Notes under the pieces: model-generated
Databases searched by the model: none
What the model was told of the DNA's origin: nothing
Seen by the model: only the letters and a program-made list of their open reading frames with translations
Shown here: one piece after another, positions 11,226-23,088 of the stretch
Layout of the letters: each line of letters starts with the position of its first letter
How positions within the stretch are numbered: the stretch's first letter is position 1
Made by a program: the position numbers and the translations under genes
DNA from: Camelus bactrianus
Taxonomy: Eukaryota; Chordata; Mammalia; Artiodactyla; Camelidae
DNA: 64,000 nt
NCBI RefSeq assembly: GCF_048773025.1
Contig: NC_133544.1
Coordinates: 62,547,501-62,611,500, forward strand
Direction of reading: 5' to 3'

Positions 11226-12210
11226 CCCGGCCCTTCAAATCATGGTATAAGCTTCTAATTCCTTTCTCCTTGGAACACAGAAGTGCTTCCCCTTTACCAA
11301 GAGCGCTCTGCCTGCTAGCACATCCCCGCAGCACCTCCCCGCCTCCTGCTGGTGGTCACAGTGGTGGCTGGGGGCAGTGCTCACTCCTATGAGTTATTAG
11401 TGTATCAGTATATTAGTATTAGATTTATTAGCATGATAGACCAGGCAGCTCCTGAATAATTCCTTTAGCCCTGTGGCCAGAGGTCCTTGCTGTATGTATA
11501 CCACAATCGCTGCTGATGGAGCAGGACAAACACGGTCAGTTTTTATTCCCTCTTCTCTTGTGACCTTTCTTTATTGGAGTTCAGTGAGACTGAGCCACTG
11601 CCTTTAAGGTGGGCTGGTTGGCTAATGCACGTTCTGGCTGTAGTCTAAGATTATGGCAGTGAATGACACTGAATGAAAGGGACGGATGTCCACTCCTCAC
11701 CTCTGGGCCATCTGAGGACTGTTTTTTCAAGAAAAGAGATGTGAGTGTATATGTCATGGAGGAACTCTTATCCATTATCATGGACTCACATTTCCTTTCC
11801 CTTTTTTTTAAAGCACATCTGAGCTAGTAAGTCCTTGGGTAAGTTGGCCGTTGGGGCCAAAGGAAATGAAGGACAACTTGGGGGTGCAAGGTCTCAGTGC
11901 ATGCCCGCCTCGTTCTGTGGTGAGGACCCTTGTAGCAGACACTGCCAGCGTCCCTCCCATTTCCCCTCAGCACCCACCGTTCCCGCAGACAGCAGCCTAA
12001 GGCAAGCACCTATGACTATGACCTGGCTTTGCTGGCCAGGGGACATTCAGCTTGTGAGTAGGGAGGGGGGCAGAAATGCCAGGGGAGTCCTCAACCAATG
12101 ATGACTGGGCGCAGGTAGATAAATACCCCCATCTTCTTCACCCGCCCTTGGGGACAGCTCTGAGGCATATTCTGTGAGAGGTTTTCAGAGGGAGCTGGGC
12201 CCCAGTAGCC
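11226..12210. other. Unassigned stretch
   Basis: About 1 kb, locally GC-rich around 11930-12110, with no recognisable exon, repeat or CpG island. Confidence 0.4.
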
Positions 12211-12395
12211 AGGGTTGTCAGCTTTAGCAAGCAAAACCACAGGACACTCACTTAAATTTAATTTCAGATAAATAATGAATGTTTTGGGGGTAAAATTATG
12301 TTCCTTACAATAATTTGGGACATATAAAAAACTCCTTGTTCTTTATCTGAAATTCAAATTTAACCAGGAGTCCTGTTTTTTATCTGGCAGAAGTA
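12211..12395. repeat. Imperfect palindrome, probable old DNA-transposon remnant
   Basis: The left arm 12211-12271 (containing 'aaatttaatttcagataaa') and the right arm 12341-12392 ('tttatctgaaattcaaattt') are reverse complements with some mismatches, around a roughly 70-base centre. The layout fits a non-autonomous element that is almost entirely terminal inverted repeat. I recall this palindromic sequence as a widespread mammalian repeat but cannot name it. Confidence 0.65.
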
Positions 12396-12689
12396 ACAGT
12401 AGTCTAGAGCAATTACTTCCTCCTCAAGGCATGAGTCTTGGCTTCCTTCTGTCACTCACATCACCTTCACTTGCTGGTGCTTCCCGGGATCACCTCTGAC
12501 ATGAACTGATTGCCTTCAATCCTACCCTTAAGAGTCTGATCAGATGGCTCCTCCCTGACCAACGCTGTGGCTCTGGAAAGTCTCTGAAAGGAAAGCTTTG
12601 GGGATGCCTTGTATTGCTGGAGATCAACTTTCTGGCAGCTATTAGAATGGTGGCTTAAATTTTTAAAAGTCTGATTATAGAATAAAGTT
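12396..12689. other. Unassigned stretch
   Basis: About 290 bases between the palindrome and a MIR; nothing recognised. Confidence 0.4.
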
Positions 12690-12910
12690 ATGTTTCTTGT
12701 AGACCTGTGTTTGTTGCCTGAGCTTCATATACGCTGCCTATGTGTTGGATCTTTGAATCATCATAAAAACCCTGTGGAGCAGGAAATGTTATTTGCCACA
12801 TTTAGCCATGGGCATTTAAGGATACCAAGTGATTTGCCGAAGGTCATAGTTAGCAAGTTGCAAAGCAGAATTCAAACCTAAGCCATCTGCCCCTAGAACC
12901 TGTGATCTCA
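12690..12910 (-). mobile_element. MIR SINE
   Basis: Antisense MIR: 'catcataaaaaccctgtgg', 'aggaaatgttatttgccac', 'gccgaaggtcatagttagc' and 'gcagaattcaaacc'. The core region is well kept. Confidence 0.75.
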
Positions 12911-12983
12911 TCCATGCCATTGACAGTCAAATGAGAAAAGACTCAATGGTAGGAGAAGCCAGGTTAAGAGACAGGTTTAGCAT

Positions 12984-13905
12984 CAACAAGTCTACAGGGG
13001 GAGAGGGTATGGCTCAGTGGTGGAGCACGTGCTTAGCATGCACAAGGTCCTGGGTTCAATCCCCAGCACATCATTAAAATAAATAAATAAATCTAATTAC
13101 CTCCCCCTGCCCAAACAAAACAAAACAAACAAACAAACAAAAAACCCCAAGTCTACAAATAATAAATGCTGAAGAAGATGTGGAGAAAAGAGAACCCTCC
13201 TACTCTCTTGGTGGGAATGTAAATTGGTGCAGCCACTACGGAGAACAGTATGGAGATTCTGTAAAAAGCTAAAAATAGACTTACCATATGATCCAGCAAT
13301 CCCACTTCTGGGCACATATCCAGAGAAAAATATAATTTGAAAAGACACATGCACCTCAACATTCATAGCAGCACTGTTTACGAAAACCAAGACATGGAAG
13401 CAACCTAAATGTTGGATAAAGAAGATGCAGTATAAATATACACAATGGAATACTACTCAGCCATAAAAAAGAATAAAATAATGCCATTTACAGCAACATG
13501 GATGGACCTGGAAGTAGTCATTTTAAGAAAAGTGGGCTGGAAAGAGAAAGACAAATATCATATGATATCACTTACATGTGGAACCTAAAAACTAGTACAA
13601 ATGAACTGATTTATAAAACAGAAACAGACTCACAGACATAGAAAACAAACTTATGTTTACCAAAGGGGATGGGGGTTAGGGATAAATTAGGTGTATGGGA
13701 TTAACAGATACACACTACCATATATAAAGTAGATAAACAACAAGGATTTACTGTATAGCACAGGGAACTATATTCAATATCTTATAATAACCTATAATTG
13801 AAAAGAATTGAAAAAAAATTTATCTGAATAACTTCACTGTATACCTGAAACTAAATTGTATATTATGGTAAATCAACTATACTCCAATTAAAAAAAGAGA
13901 GAGAG
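12984..13905 (+). mobile_element. L1 3' fragment (ORF2 C-terminus and 3' UTR)
   Basis: A 5'-truncated L1. After removing a nested SINE, the sequence reads through the ORF2 C-terminal region, with [14 protein letters not shown] at about 13284-13325 and a WMDLE segment near 13500. It continues into the 3' UTR ('ggatttactgtatagcaca', 'cctataattgaaaagaattg') and a short A/GA-rich tail near 13893-13912. The open frames on the opposite strand here are shadows. Confidence 0.9.
12997..13148 (+). mobile_element. Camelid tRNA-derived SINE nested in L1
   Basis: Nearly complete copy. The A box is in 'atggctcagtggtgg' near 13009-13023, the B box is 'ggttcaatcc' near 13053, followed by AAATAAAT units, 'ctaattacctccccctgcc' and a CAAA-rich tail. 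A 9-base target-site duplication aagtctaca (12988-12996 and 13149-13157) shows that it inserted into the L1. The A and B boxes form an internal RNA polymerase III promoter. Confidence 0.95.
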
Positions 13906-14224
13906 GGAGAGAGAATTTTAGTTCTACTACTGAAAGATGTTTAGGGTCTCCAATAAGTGGGGCAGCAGGGCTCCAGGGGTTTCTCAGGGTGGGGCTGTGG
14001 GGTTTGGTGACTGACTGGTTGTGAGAGTAACCGCCTGCTCAGCCCCATCTCTCCCCACATCCCCTGCCTTCTGCCGACACCCTACCCTCCAGCAGCACTG
14101 GCCTTAATGCTCATAATCAAAATGCCTCTACACCCAAGACTGTGTATTCTGTTCCCCTGCCTAGAAGCCTTTTCGTGTTCCTCTTCCTTGCCTGTCTCAC
14201 ACGTTTTTCAAGACTCATCTTTCA
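13906..14224. other. Unassigned stretch
   Basis: About 320 bases between two LINE fragments; the sequence is unique-looking and nothing was recognised. Confidence 0.4.
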
Positions 14225-14865
14225 ACTTATTATTTTTTTATTGTAGCAAGATACATATAACCTAAAATTCACCATTGTAACCATTCTTAAAGTTCAGCGG
14301 CATTAAATACATTCACATTGTTGTTCCATTGTCATCACCATCCATCTCCAGAATTTTTTCATCTTCTTTAACCGAAATTTTGTACTCATTAAAAAATAAC
14401 TCATTCTTCCTTCTTCCCAGTTTCTGGCAGCCATCACTCTATTTTCTGTCTCTATGAATTTGTCCTTTTTTGATCGGCATAAATTCACTTGGCATAAAGT
14501 CTTTAAAGTTCATGCACGTTGTAGCGTGTGTCAGAATTCCCTTCCTTTATTCCATTGTATGTATATGCCACATTTTATTTACCCATTCATCCTTCTGTGC
14601 ACGCTTGGGTTGCTTTTACCCTTTGGCTATCGTGAACAATCCTGCTGTAACCATGAGTGTATAAATAGCTCTTTGAGACATTGCTTTTAATTTTTTTCTA
14701 GTGTACACCCAGAGGTGGAATTGCTGGATCATACAGTAAATCTCTTGTTTAATTTTTGAGGAACCACCATATTTTTTTCATAGCTGCTGCACTATTTTTT
14801 ATTCTAATTAGCAATGCACAGTGGTTCCAACTTCTCCATATCCTTACCACCTCAGCTTATTTTTA
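14225..14865 (-). mobile_element. Old L1 (L1MC-like) 3' segment
   Basis: Antisense L1M 3' sequence: 'attgtagcaagatacatat', 'cattcacattgttgttcc', 'ggcataaagtctttaaagtt', 'gaggtggaattgctggatc' and 'accaccatattttttt'. It is highly diverged. A shorter copy of the same region is split at 6625-7175. Confidence 0.85.
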
Positions 14866-15135
14866 ATTTCCTTACAAAAGCTTCCTCTGACCCCCTTTGA
14901 TTAAGTTAGCCAAACCCTCCCTCAAACGTCTTCACTGAACTTATCATACTTAAAATTTAAATATTTATTTGTGTAAATATTTGTTTAATGTATGGCTCCC
15001 TGCTGAACAGCAAGAGCTATGTGGTCAGGGACCATGGTGCTTTGATTATAGTAGGTTTTCCCCAGTAACCAGCTCAGTGCCTGGCACACCATAGGTTCTC
15101 AATGTTCCTTCTGGATAAATAAATGAATGAGATTT
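14866..15135 (+). mobile_element. L2 LINE, 3' end
   Basis: A typical L2 tail: 'tcatacttaaaatttaaat', 'caagagctatgtggtcaggg', 'ctcagtgcctggcacacca' and 'ggataaataaatgaatga'. It immediately follows the L1M segment. Confidence 0.8.
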
Positions 15136-15664
15136 TTATTTGAGGAGAATGAGTGGAAGGTGATAGATTTATACACTAGAAGTGCATAGTGAGTTAAATA
15201 GTATGGAGTAATCATCACAACCCCTTAACTGGTTATCTGGGTTCCTATCCCCACTCTGACCCTTCTTGTTCCAAATCCCCACCAGTCGTCTTGGTTTCTG
15301 ACCTATGACAGGGCAGAGCAGTGTTTATAACAAGTAAAAAGAATCTGTAGAGAAAGAATATTTATTTAAAAGTGACCTCAAAGATATACCCACCTGGAAA
15401 TAAGTGTCTCTGGGGAGTCAAGGTGGGAATCTTGGGCATCCATCATTCCCCAGGGCACAAGAGTTTTCCACCTGGGAGTCACATCCATGCTTCCCCAAGA
15501 GCCCCTTTGTCTTCTAAGGACCAGGCAAGAGCAATGCAACAGTGTATGGTCCTGTTGGTCCTTCATTTTTTTTTTCAATATGACATGACAGCCCAGTTGG
15601 ATTTAAATTGCTGTGTTTCTTTATAAGTATATTTTTCTACAGTGTCAATCAAGCACATCTGTCA
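15136..15664. other. Unassigned stretch
   Basis: No gene or named repeat recognised. The overlapping open frames at 15372-15626 and 15578-15378 show no domain. Confidence 0.4.
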
Positions 15665-15835
15665 TCGAAAAACCTTGATGCTGGAAGAAATCTTGGAGAC
15701 CATCTTTCTAACCTCTAAATTTTGAAGATCCTGAGCTCAGTGGGGTGAACTGCTTTGCCCACTGGTCCTCTAATCTAGGAGCAGAGAGGGTACCTTGATC
15801 CAGCTTCCTGACCCTCAGTCCAGGTATTTTTTTTT
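15665..15835 (+). mobile_element. Probable ancient interspersed repeat, family not assigned
   Basis: The order 'gaaatcttggagaccatctt', 'gatcctgagctcagtgggg', 'gagggtaccttgatcc' and 'ctgaccctcagtccagg' follows a common old mammalian repeat with a 'cttagagatcatctagtcc' type start. I cannot give the family name. Confidence 0.4.
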
Positions 15836-17299
15836 TCCAGGCTAACCCTTGGCTATCTCAAAGGAAAAATCTCCCTGGACAAAGATAAACAGGCAAAGAA
15901 GCCTTTTCTTCAAGGCTATTGCAACAAGGTCTGGAGTCCAGAGCTCGGTTTGAGCCCTACTCTGTGCAAAGGGCAGGAAGTTTTAGGAGCTGGGATGGGG
16001 GTGCTATAGGCCATTGGCGTTTGTTAATTGGTCTTACCCAAAGGAAAAATAAACTTTATTGTATCTTCATGACATGACAGGAGGTAGTTTTACAGCTTGG
16101 AGTGAGGCGCCTACCAAAATTAAGCTCCTGTGCTCCCAGGGAACCTGAGAGATAGGGGTGCTGTCTCCCTTGATGTGTATATTTCAAAAGGATGGCTCCC
16201 TGGTCCTTGAAAAAGACATTCCTGGGTTGTAAAACTGGCAAGATGCTTTTCAAAAAGATTTACATATCAAAGGGGCAGAGAAAGAATTTATAATTATAGG
16301 TTTTGAAAAGTAAGCACTCTAAGGAAAGGAAAGTGAGGGACTGGAGTCAGGAAGAAGCCTGCCTAAAGTCTAGTCAAGCCGAGAGGACATTTAAGACTCT
16401 CTTGGTCAGACATCACAGTATCTACCTTACACCCACTCCAAGGCTGTCTCTTTTCTATGCCTTTCAACTCAGCTATAAACTGGCATATTTTGCCAATTTC
16501 CCAATGGCTCGTCCTGGGCCACCATGGAAGAACAACAGTGGCATGGCGCAGACTGTCCACATCACTACCAACGTCACCTCTCATGTGGCTTTCCCTCCCC
16601 CTTTCCCTCCCCACCTCATTTCCTTCACCTTTCCTTCTCTTTTTCCAAACCAAACTGTGTCCAGCTTTATTAAAGATGCTTTTCATAAACAGTCATGGTA
16701 TTCCAGGCAGGACGTGGGCAGACAATCGCTAACAGTATACAACACATTTCAGACTCTCTTTTTCAATGGACTACCAAAATCAGAAAACCACTATAAAACC
16801 CCATGAAGTCTTCATGTGATGCTCTGAACACGGAGTTTAGAGTGAGGGTTGACCTTTCATATTTAGCATGTTGTTTAACAGCCTTTCACAAGCCAACTCT
16901 GACTTTCAGGAAATGGAAATCACCCTTCCTTCCTTTTTAATAATCAACTCTCTAAATGACAGTCAAAACCATCACTGTTTCCCATCCCTTAATTAATGTC
17001 CTTTGAGTCATGTGTAAGTGAGAGCCAAGCCTTTCCTGGTGAGGAGAGTATTTTTTTTTTTTGGCCCCAGAAGGTTGGCATCTCCACCCAAGGGATCCTA
17101 TGCTGAGGTGGAACTGCGGTGCCAGCCTTGTGGCCTGTTCTGCTCTGGAAGTCCTTCCCAGCCCCACCAGAGACGGTGAATCTTGGTGCGCATGCTTGAT
17201 TGTCCCTTCTCCTCTCGGGGATATCTATGCATGATATTACATTTGTATTACAAAACCAGCTTAAATCCCTGTGCAAATGTCTTATTTATTTTTGTTCAT
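15836..17299. other. Unassigned stretch with a chance-length open frame
   Basis: Contains the longest open frame of the window (16303-16806, plus strand, 167 codons). The product starts MKSKHSKERK and is rich in Ser, Pro and Phe. I recognise no domain, signal peptide or membrane helix, and both strands are open over part of it. A T-run lies at 17051-17062. It is probably non-coding. Confidence 0.4.
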
Positions 17300-17415
17300 T
17301 ATTCCATCCAAGAGATTAGTTATTTTCCCCCCTGACATTTCCAAAGATTCTTTTCACTGAGACCTAGCACATAATAGATGCTAAATAAATACTGATTGGA
17401 TGAATGGCTGAATGG
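17300..17415 (+). mobile_element. L2 LINE 3' terminal fragment
   Basis: Ends with the L2-like 'gacctagcacataatagatg', 'ctaaataaatactgattgg' and 'atgaatgg' sequence. It is short and diverged. Confidence 0.55.
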
Positions 17416-17565
17416 CATTATTTGTAAAAATTCCAATTACTTAACACTCCTAGGCCTACACAGCTAAGAGTATGTTGGTCAGTCATTAAACAAACATTTG
17501 TTTAATGTGTGAGTACTTATGCATTAATTACATGTGTAAGTATGAGAAGGAAAGAAGGCATATTA

Positions 17566-18103
17566 CATCATTTATTTTATTTAATTAGTTAATTTATATA
17601 ATTGAAGTATAGTTGATTTACAATCTTGTTAGTTTCTACTGTACAGCAAGGTGATTCAGTTATACATATATAATATTCTTTATTATAATAGGTTATTACA
17701 AGTTATTGAATATAGCTCCCTGTGCTATACAGTAGGACTTTGTTGTTTATCTGTTTTATTTGTAGTAGTTTATATCTGCTAATCCCAAACTCTTAATTTA
17801 TCCTTCCCCCTCTTCCCCTTTGGTTCACCTAAGTTTGTTTTCTATGTCTGTGAGTCTGTTTCTCTTTCATAAATAATTTCATCATCAAGTTTTAGATTCC
17901 ACATATAAGTGACATCATATGATATTTGTCTTTCTCTGTCTGATTAATATGATAAATTCTAGGTCCATCCATGTTAATGCAATTGGCATTATTTCATTCT
18001 TTTTTATGGCTGGTAATATTCCATTGAATATATACCACATCTTCTTTATCCAATCATCTGTTGATGGACATTTGGGTTGTTTCCATGTCTGCATCATTTC
18101 TTT
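17566..18103 (-). mobile_element. L1 3' end fragment (artiodactyl type)
   Basis: Antisense L1: 'attgaagtatagttgattta', 'cagcaaggtgattcagtta', 'ataggttattacaagttatt', then ORF2 end sequence ('ctaggtccatccatgtt', 'catcttctttatccaatca', 'gatggacatttgggttg'). It breaks off within ORF2. Confidence 0.9.
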
Positions 18104-18780
18104 TAAATGTTTTCACTACAACAGTGTTTTAAAACTTTCTTCTCTTCCTACTCCTCCCTTTACCTCAACCCACAGTACATTTTCTATTATAACCCACTAC
18201 ACACACACATGTGTGAACAAAACAAAAATTTCACGAAACAATTCTCACCCATGCTACAGTTTCAATGTACTCTGATATTTTCTATTCTATTTCATTTCTT
18301 TAAAAATAAATATAAACTGAGACCTACTCTATAAGTTTTATGACCTATTACTAATTGAGATCTACAATTTAAAAAACATTGCTCTTAAAGCTATTTTAAA
18401 AATAATAGTGGAAAAACTGCTTAAGATATTTAATAGAAAAGCCATTCCTGGGACTATTTAAAATTTGGAAAATATTAAATTCTAGAAAAGTAGTATGATG
18501 TTGGAATGGGTGAAGAAAAGGGAGATCACATCCATGACCCTTGGGGTCACAGGGTTCCAGACCTGAGGGCTTAAATTTGGGAAGGGGAAGAAAAAAGGGA
18601 GTAGAAGATACATGGCACAGATAGGAAATAGACTGAAATTCTGATAACTTCATCTGACAAATTCTGCTGAAAACAGTTGAGTATACTCCTGAGTTAGGGA
18701 ACCTAAAAATGTCTAATTCCCAGATGGTATAACCAGCACACTGTGAAACAATATGTTCTTTTGAAATTAATTCCATTTCA
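18104..18780. other. Unassigned AT-rich stretch
   Basis: No gene. A small CA/TG patch lies at 18190-18216. The part 18300-18390 ('gacctactctataagtttt', 'gacctattactaattg') resembles an old DNA-transposon end I cannot name. A 142-codon minus frame (18824-18396) has no recognisable domain. Confidence 0.4.
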
Positions 18781-19145
18781 TTGATTTTTAATGACAAAAT
18801 AATACATAAACACTTCCTTGTCATAAAAATTAGAATTATACAGAAAAAAATTTCCTCTCGACACTGTTTTCTCCTCTCCTATCCTAGCGACTTTTCAAGA
18901 ACTATTTTCAATTTGAATATACTTTCAGATCTTTCTAATGCCTTTGTGTCGGGCTGGAAAGGAAAATATACATGGACATATAGGAATATATTAAGAACTT
19001 CGCTGGATTACAATGAGTGCTTTGTTCTGTAACTTGTTTTTTAGGTAACAATATGTGTGGAGACTTTTCCATGTTAGTGCATGGAGATAGATCTCATTTT
19101 TTTAAATGTAATTATTGGCATGTTTGGTTTGGGTATACCATTTTA
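18781..19145 (-). mobile_element. Old L1 (L1M) 3' fragment
   Basis: Antisense L1M-like: 'ctgtaacttgttttttagg', 'acttttccatgttagtgca' and 'agatctcatttttttaaatg'. It is highly diverged and related in type to the segment at 49235-49460. Confidence 0.6.
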
Positions 19146-19730
19146 TAAATTTGATTTTGCTTGTTCCCTCTGTTTCACTTCTGTCTCTTGCTGCGATGTT
19201 GTGGGACAAGAAGAAATATAAAGGAGCTCCGTGCACTCTACATCCGGTTATGCACTGCCTTCCTGGACTCATTCAGTCCGGCTGTCTCCAGGTGCAGACC
19301 TTGGCTCATGAGGAACCCTTCTCCTCCCCTCATCCCACACCAGGATGGGTGGATACCTGTCAGCTGCGTGGAGGGTATCTGCCAGCACATGAGGGCTGCA
19401 GCTGGCGTGGCTTCTCAGTCAGCAGGTGGGTAGCAAGCTTGGACAGCTGCACCATACCTCCTCCATCCAGTCCAAAAGAGCTTTGTCTCCGTTTTCTTTA
19501 ATTTAAACAATCTACTTTTCCCTAAAACCCTAGATTTCCAAACCTCCCACCCAATCCCCTCCTCAAGGGGCTTTGTTTTAAATTTGCATGTAATGTGTGC
19601 AGTAGACATCACAGGACCACAGCTCAGCTCCCAGAGCCTCATGTGGGATCAGAAATGGGGCGAAGGCAAGCATTCTGATTACGTGACAGTCCTTTTTAGT
19701 CTGAGTCACACTTTTCCTCACTACTGCATC
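19146..19730. other. Unassigned stretch
   Basis: Nothing recognised. A 128-codon plus-strand frame at 19115-19501 has no recognisable domain and overlaps other open registers. Confidence 0.4.
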
Positions 19731-19744
19731 AAAATAGTTGAGTG

Positions 19745-19803
19745 ATAAATAAATAAAAATAAACCTAATTGCCTCCCTCCCCCAAAAAATAAAAGTGAAA
19801 AAA
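19745..19803 (+). mobile_element. 5'-truncated camelid SINE (tail only)
   Basis: Only the 3' part of the SINE is present: AAATAAAT units, 'cctaattgcctccctccccc' and an A-rich end. It is flanked by a 14-base near-perfect target-site duplication: aaaatagttgagtg (19731-19744) and aaaatagttgcgtg (19804-19817). The tRNA-like head and both promoter boxes are missing, so the loss happened at insertion. Confidence 0.85.
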
Positions 19804-19817
19804 AAAATAGTTGCGTG

Positions 19818-21249
19818 CATAGAACGTCAGGTTCTTTGTGTAAAATTGTGATGGCCAAGATGCTGGAAAGTGTGTCACTGACTTGATTTAGGTCAAAATG
19901 GGCTTCTGCTCAGATCATCAGAACTCTAACTCACTGTACCCAACCAGGAAGGCTAGAAGTTAGAATATTTATGATCCTGTTCAGACAGAAATAAAAAATG
20001 TAGAGTGTTGGTCTTTCTTGAACCTTTGACAAACAAGGCCTCTCCTGCAGTTAGATTTTGAATGCATGATGACTTAATCCCTGGGGGAGGGGAGAAGGGC
20101 TATTGCTGCAAGGAGAGCTCTAGGGAGGTCTGTGAGAAACAGGAGACTACGGAGAGCCTGCGTTCCTTCTTTCCCTGAAACAGCCTTTCCCCAGGGGCCC
20201 CCATCAGGCTGAGAGGCCTGGGACAGGTTTCTGAGTGCTGGAGGCAGGAAGTCCCCACATATCTATTCTGGGAAGGCATTAGAGTTGGTAGTCAAAGAAT
20301 CAGAGCTCATGGAATGATTCCTGCTTTCACCAAGGTTCTGGATGAAGATGCAGAAAAGAAAAAGGAGAAAGAAAACAGACAAGCTGCTAATGAATCAACA
20401 GATTCCTGCATAACATTTTACCTCTCAGTTAAAATGAAGTCATTCGACTCTTGTTTACTTGTTAGAAAATGATGACTCATCCAAGAATCCATTAGAAATG
20501 ATCAGATTGGTCCATATTCCCTTGTGCTTTGTTGAGTGCAGACCGGCTAGGGAAACTGAGGCACCACTGGGTGGGAAGAGGCGTAGAAAGAATGAGAGAA
20601 AGCACAAACTCCCAGAAGTGACGCATACATTTAGAAAAGCACTCAGGATCAATATGTGGCTTGAAAGTGAGTAGTTTCTCACTTTGATTCATAGGTTGCC
20701 ACATTTTCAGAAACATTTTGTGTCACGTAACTAACAAAAAGATTCATGGAAGCTTAAGAAAAAAAACAAGAAAAGGAGTCTTTCTCGTTTCAGTACTACG
20801 GTTTTGCTGGAATGAGAGGAGAATTTTTGCTCACATGAACTATGAAGGAAGCTGGTTAGAAAGAAGCTAATTTTATCAGAAATTTATCATTGAGAGTCAT
20901 GAAACTGAATGTCAAGGGGTCTTTGCTCCTTCGGGTCCCCAGGGACAAGAGAAACAGAAAAAGGAAAACAAAACCAGGATATTTGCTTACTGATAAAGGA
21001 CCTTTTAAAAATGTATGCACAAGTCTTCCAAGTTATTCATTGCAGGCTGCATTAAACCTGTCCCTTAACAGTTATGAGAGTGTTCACACCAATGCTGAGT
21101 CCAGCCCCTGGGTCTCATTCCAGTGAGTCTGTCTCCAATCATCCAGGATCTGCAGCCTCTTTCAAGGCAGGATTCTGTACATCCAGAGGTCAGGTTCACT
21201 CAGGGAGCTAAGAACAAGGGGTGAGAGACCAAGAAATGCGTGTGTTAAC
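19818..21249. other. Unassigned stretch, about 1.4 kb
   Basis: No gene or named repeat recognised. Purine-rich patches occur at 20345-20380 and 20575-20620, and an A-run at 20756-20766. Frames are short and scattered on both strands. Confidence 0.4.
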
Positions 21250-21662
21250 ATTTTCTGAAGAAATAGAACCTCTGTCTCTATCCCTATCTATCTGTCTGTC
21301 TATTGGGAGAGGGAGAGAGATTTCAAGGGACTGGCTCAAGTGATTGTGGAGCTGTGGAGTCTGGTAAATCTAAAATCTGCTGTGCTGGACATCCAGGGAA
21401 GAACTGATGTTGCAGCTCAAGTTCAAAGACAATCTGTAGGTAGAATTCCCCCTTCTTTGGGGTCCCTCAGTCTATTTTCTCTTAGAGCCTCAATTGATGG
21501 ATGAGACCCATCCACATTGTGAAGGATAATCTGTGTGACTAAAAGTCTACTGATTTAAATGTCAATCTCAGGTTAAAAAATACCTTCCCAGCAACATCCA
21601 AATTCGTGTTTGACCAGCTATCTGGGTACTGTGGCCCAACCAAGTTGACACAAAAAATCAAT
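21250..21662 (-). mobile_element. ERVL-type LTR (MLT2-like) fossil
   Basis: Antisense MLT2-like LTR. Phrases are 'aagaaatagaacctctg' at the 3' end of the LTR, 'aagggactggctcaagtga', 'gtcaatctcaggttaaaa' and 'gcccaaccaagttgacaca' at its 5' end. It is an old ERVL relic shared widely among placental mammals, broken and highly diverged. Other ERVL-type pieces on the same strand lie at 23330-24315 and 27745-28400. Confidence 0.75.
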
Positions 21663-22225
21663 AACTAGTTTGTGTTATTTAAGCTCTTTTGATTGCAAAG
21701 GACACCCTCACCCAAACTGGAACTCACCCCAGAACAAAGGCAGTTCTCAGGGATGGTGAGTCCTTTACCCACTCTCATGGCAGAGAATGTCCATTTGGAA
21801 GCAAGAGAGAGGTGGAGGAGAGATGCAGAGAAACAGAAGATACAGAGTTCTCTCAGGCAGGTTCTCAACTGGAGGAACATGTCAGGATTGCTGGTGGAGC
21901 TTTATGAAGGTGAACATGCTCAGGCCCCTCCTTAGACTTCCGGAATCACAGCCACACCCTATTTCTTGACGACACAATCCCCACTAGAGGCAGGTTATAT
22001 TCGCACAGAAGAGACATCTGATTCAGGGACTGAGAGAAGTACATTCAGAAACACTCACTGCAAATTGTTGGACTACAGAGATGAAGGGGAGAAAAAAAGT
22101 AGTGAGAGGTGTTGGCAAGCACTAATAATTCCAAAGAAAGAGAGAAATACACAGATTAAAAGGAAAACTAACATAAGAACTGAAGATGATGGTAGAAATT
22201 CTATAAATTATGTATAGGAGTCATA
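21663..22225. other. Unassigned stretch
   Basis: About 560 bases between an MLT2-like LTR and an L1. The overlapping plus-strand frames at 21689-22217 have no recognisable domain. It might include retroviral internal remnants but I cannot show it. Confidence 0.35.
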
Positions 22226-23088
22226 CCTAGATGGGCTTTTTAATTGAAATATAGTTGATTTACGATGGTGTGTTTCCGGTGTACAGCAAAGTGATTCAGT
22301 TATACATATATATACATATTCTTTTCCATATTTTTATAGGTTATTACAAGGTATTGAATATAGTCCCCTGTGCTATACAGTAGGACCTTGTTGTTTATCT
22401 ATTTTATATACAGTAGTTTGTATCTGCTAATCCCAAACTCCTAATTTATCCCTTCCAACCCTCCATCCCCCTGGTAACCATACATTTGTTTTCAATGTCT
22501 GTGAGTCTGTTTCTATTTTGTAAATAAGTTCATTTGCAGTATTTTTGTTTTAGATTCCACATATAAGTGATATCATATGGTATTTTTCTATCCTCTTTCT
22601 GGCTTACTTCACATAGTATGACAATCTCTAAGTCCATTCACTTTGCTGAAAATGGCATTACTTCATTCTTTTGTATGGAATGTATTCCATTGTATATATA
22701 CACCATATCTTTTTTATCCAGTCATCTGTTGATGGACATTTAGGTTGCTTCTGTGTCTTGGCTATTGTAAACAGTGCTTCTATGAACATTGGAGTTCATG
22801 TACCTTTTCAAATTAGAGTTCCTTTCGGATATATGCCAGGAGTGGGATTGCTGGATCATATGGTAAGTCTATTTTTAGTTTTTTAAGGAATCTCCATACT
22901 GTTTTCTATAGTGGCTGCACCAAATTACATTCACACCAAGAGTGTAGGATGGTTCCCTTTTCTCCACACTCTCTCCAGCATTTATCGTTTGTGGACTTTT
23001 TAATGATGGCCATTCTGACTGGTGTGAGGTAATACCTCATTGTAGTTTTAATTTTCATTTCTCTGATAATTAGTGATATTGGGAGGGG
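22226..23088 (-). mobile_element. L1 3' fragment, ORF2 end and 3' UTR
   Basis: One of the longest recent-type L1 pieces here, antisense: 'attgaaatatagttgattta', 'cagcaaagtgattcagtta', the ORF2 C-terminal region ('ggagtgggattgctggatc', 'gtggctgcaccaaattac', 'ggccattctgactggtgtg') up to 'ctctgataattagtgat'. It is 5'-truncated within ORF2. Confidence 0.9.

Noticed and set aside
12997-13070. tRNA gene
   Set aside because: The A and B boxes belong to the head of a tRNA-derived SINE with a tail and target-site duplication; the cloverleaf is not kept. The same holds for the other SINE heads.
16303-16806. The longest open frame (167 codons, plus strand) as a gene
   Set aside because: No recognisable domain, open frames on the opposite strand as well, no splice or promoter context, and this length is expected by chance in 64 kb.
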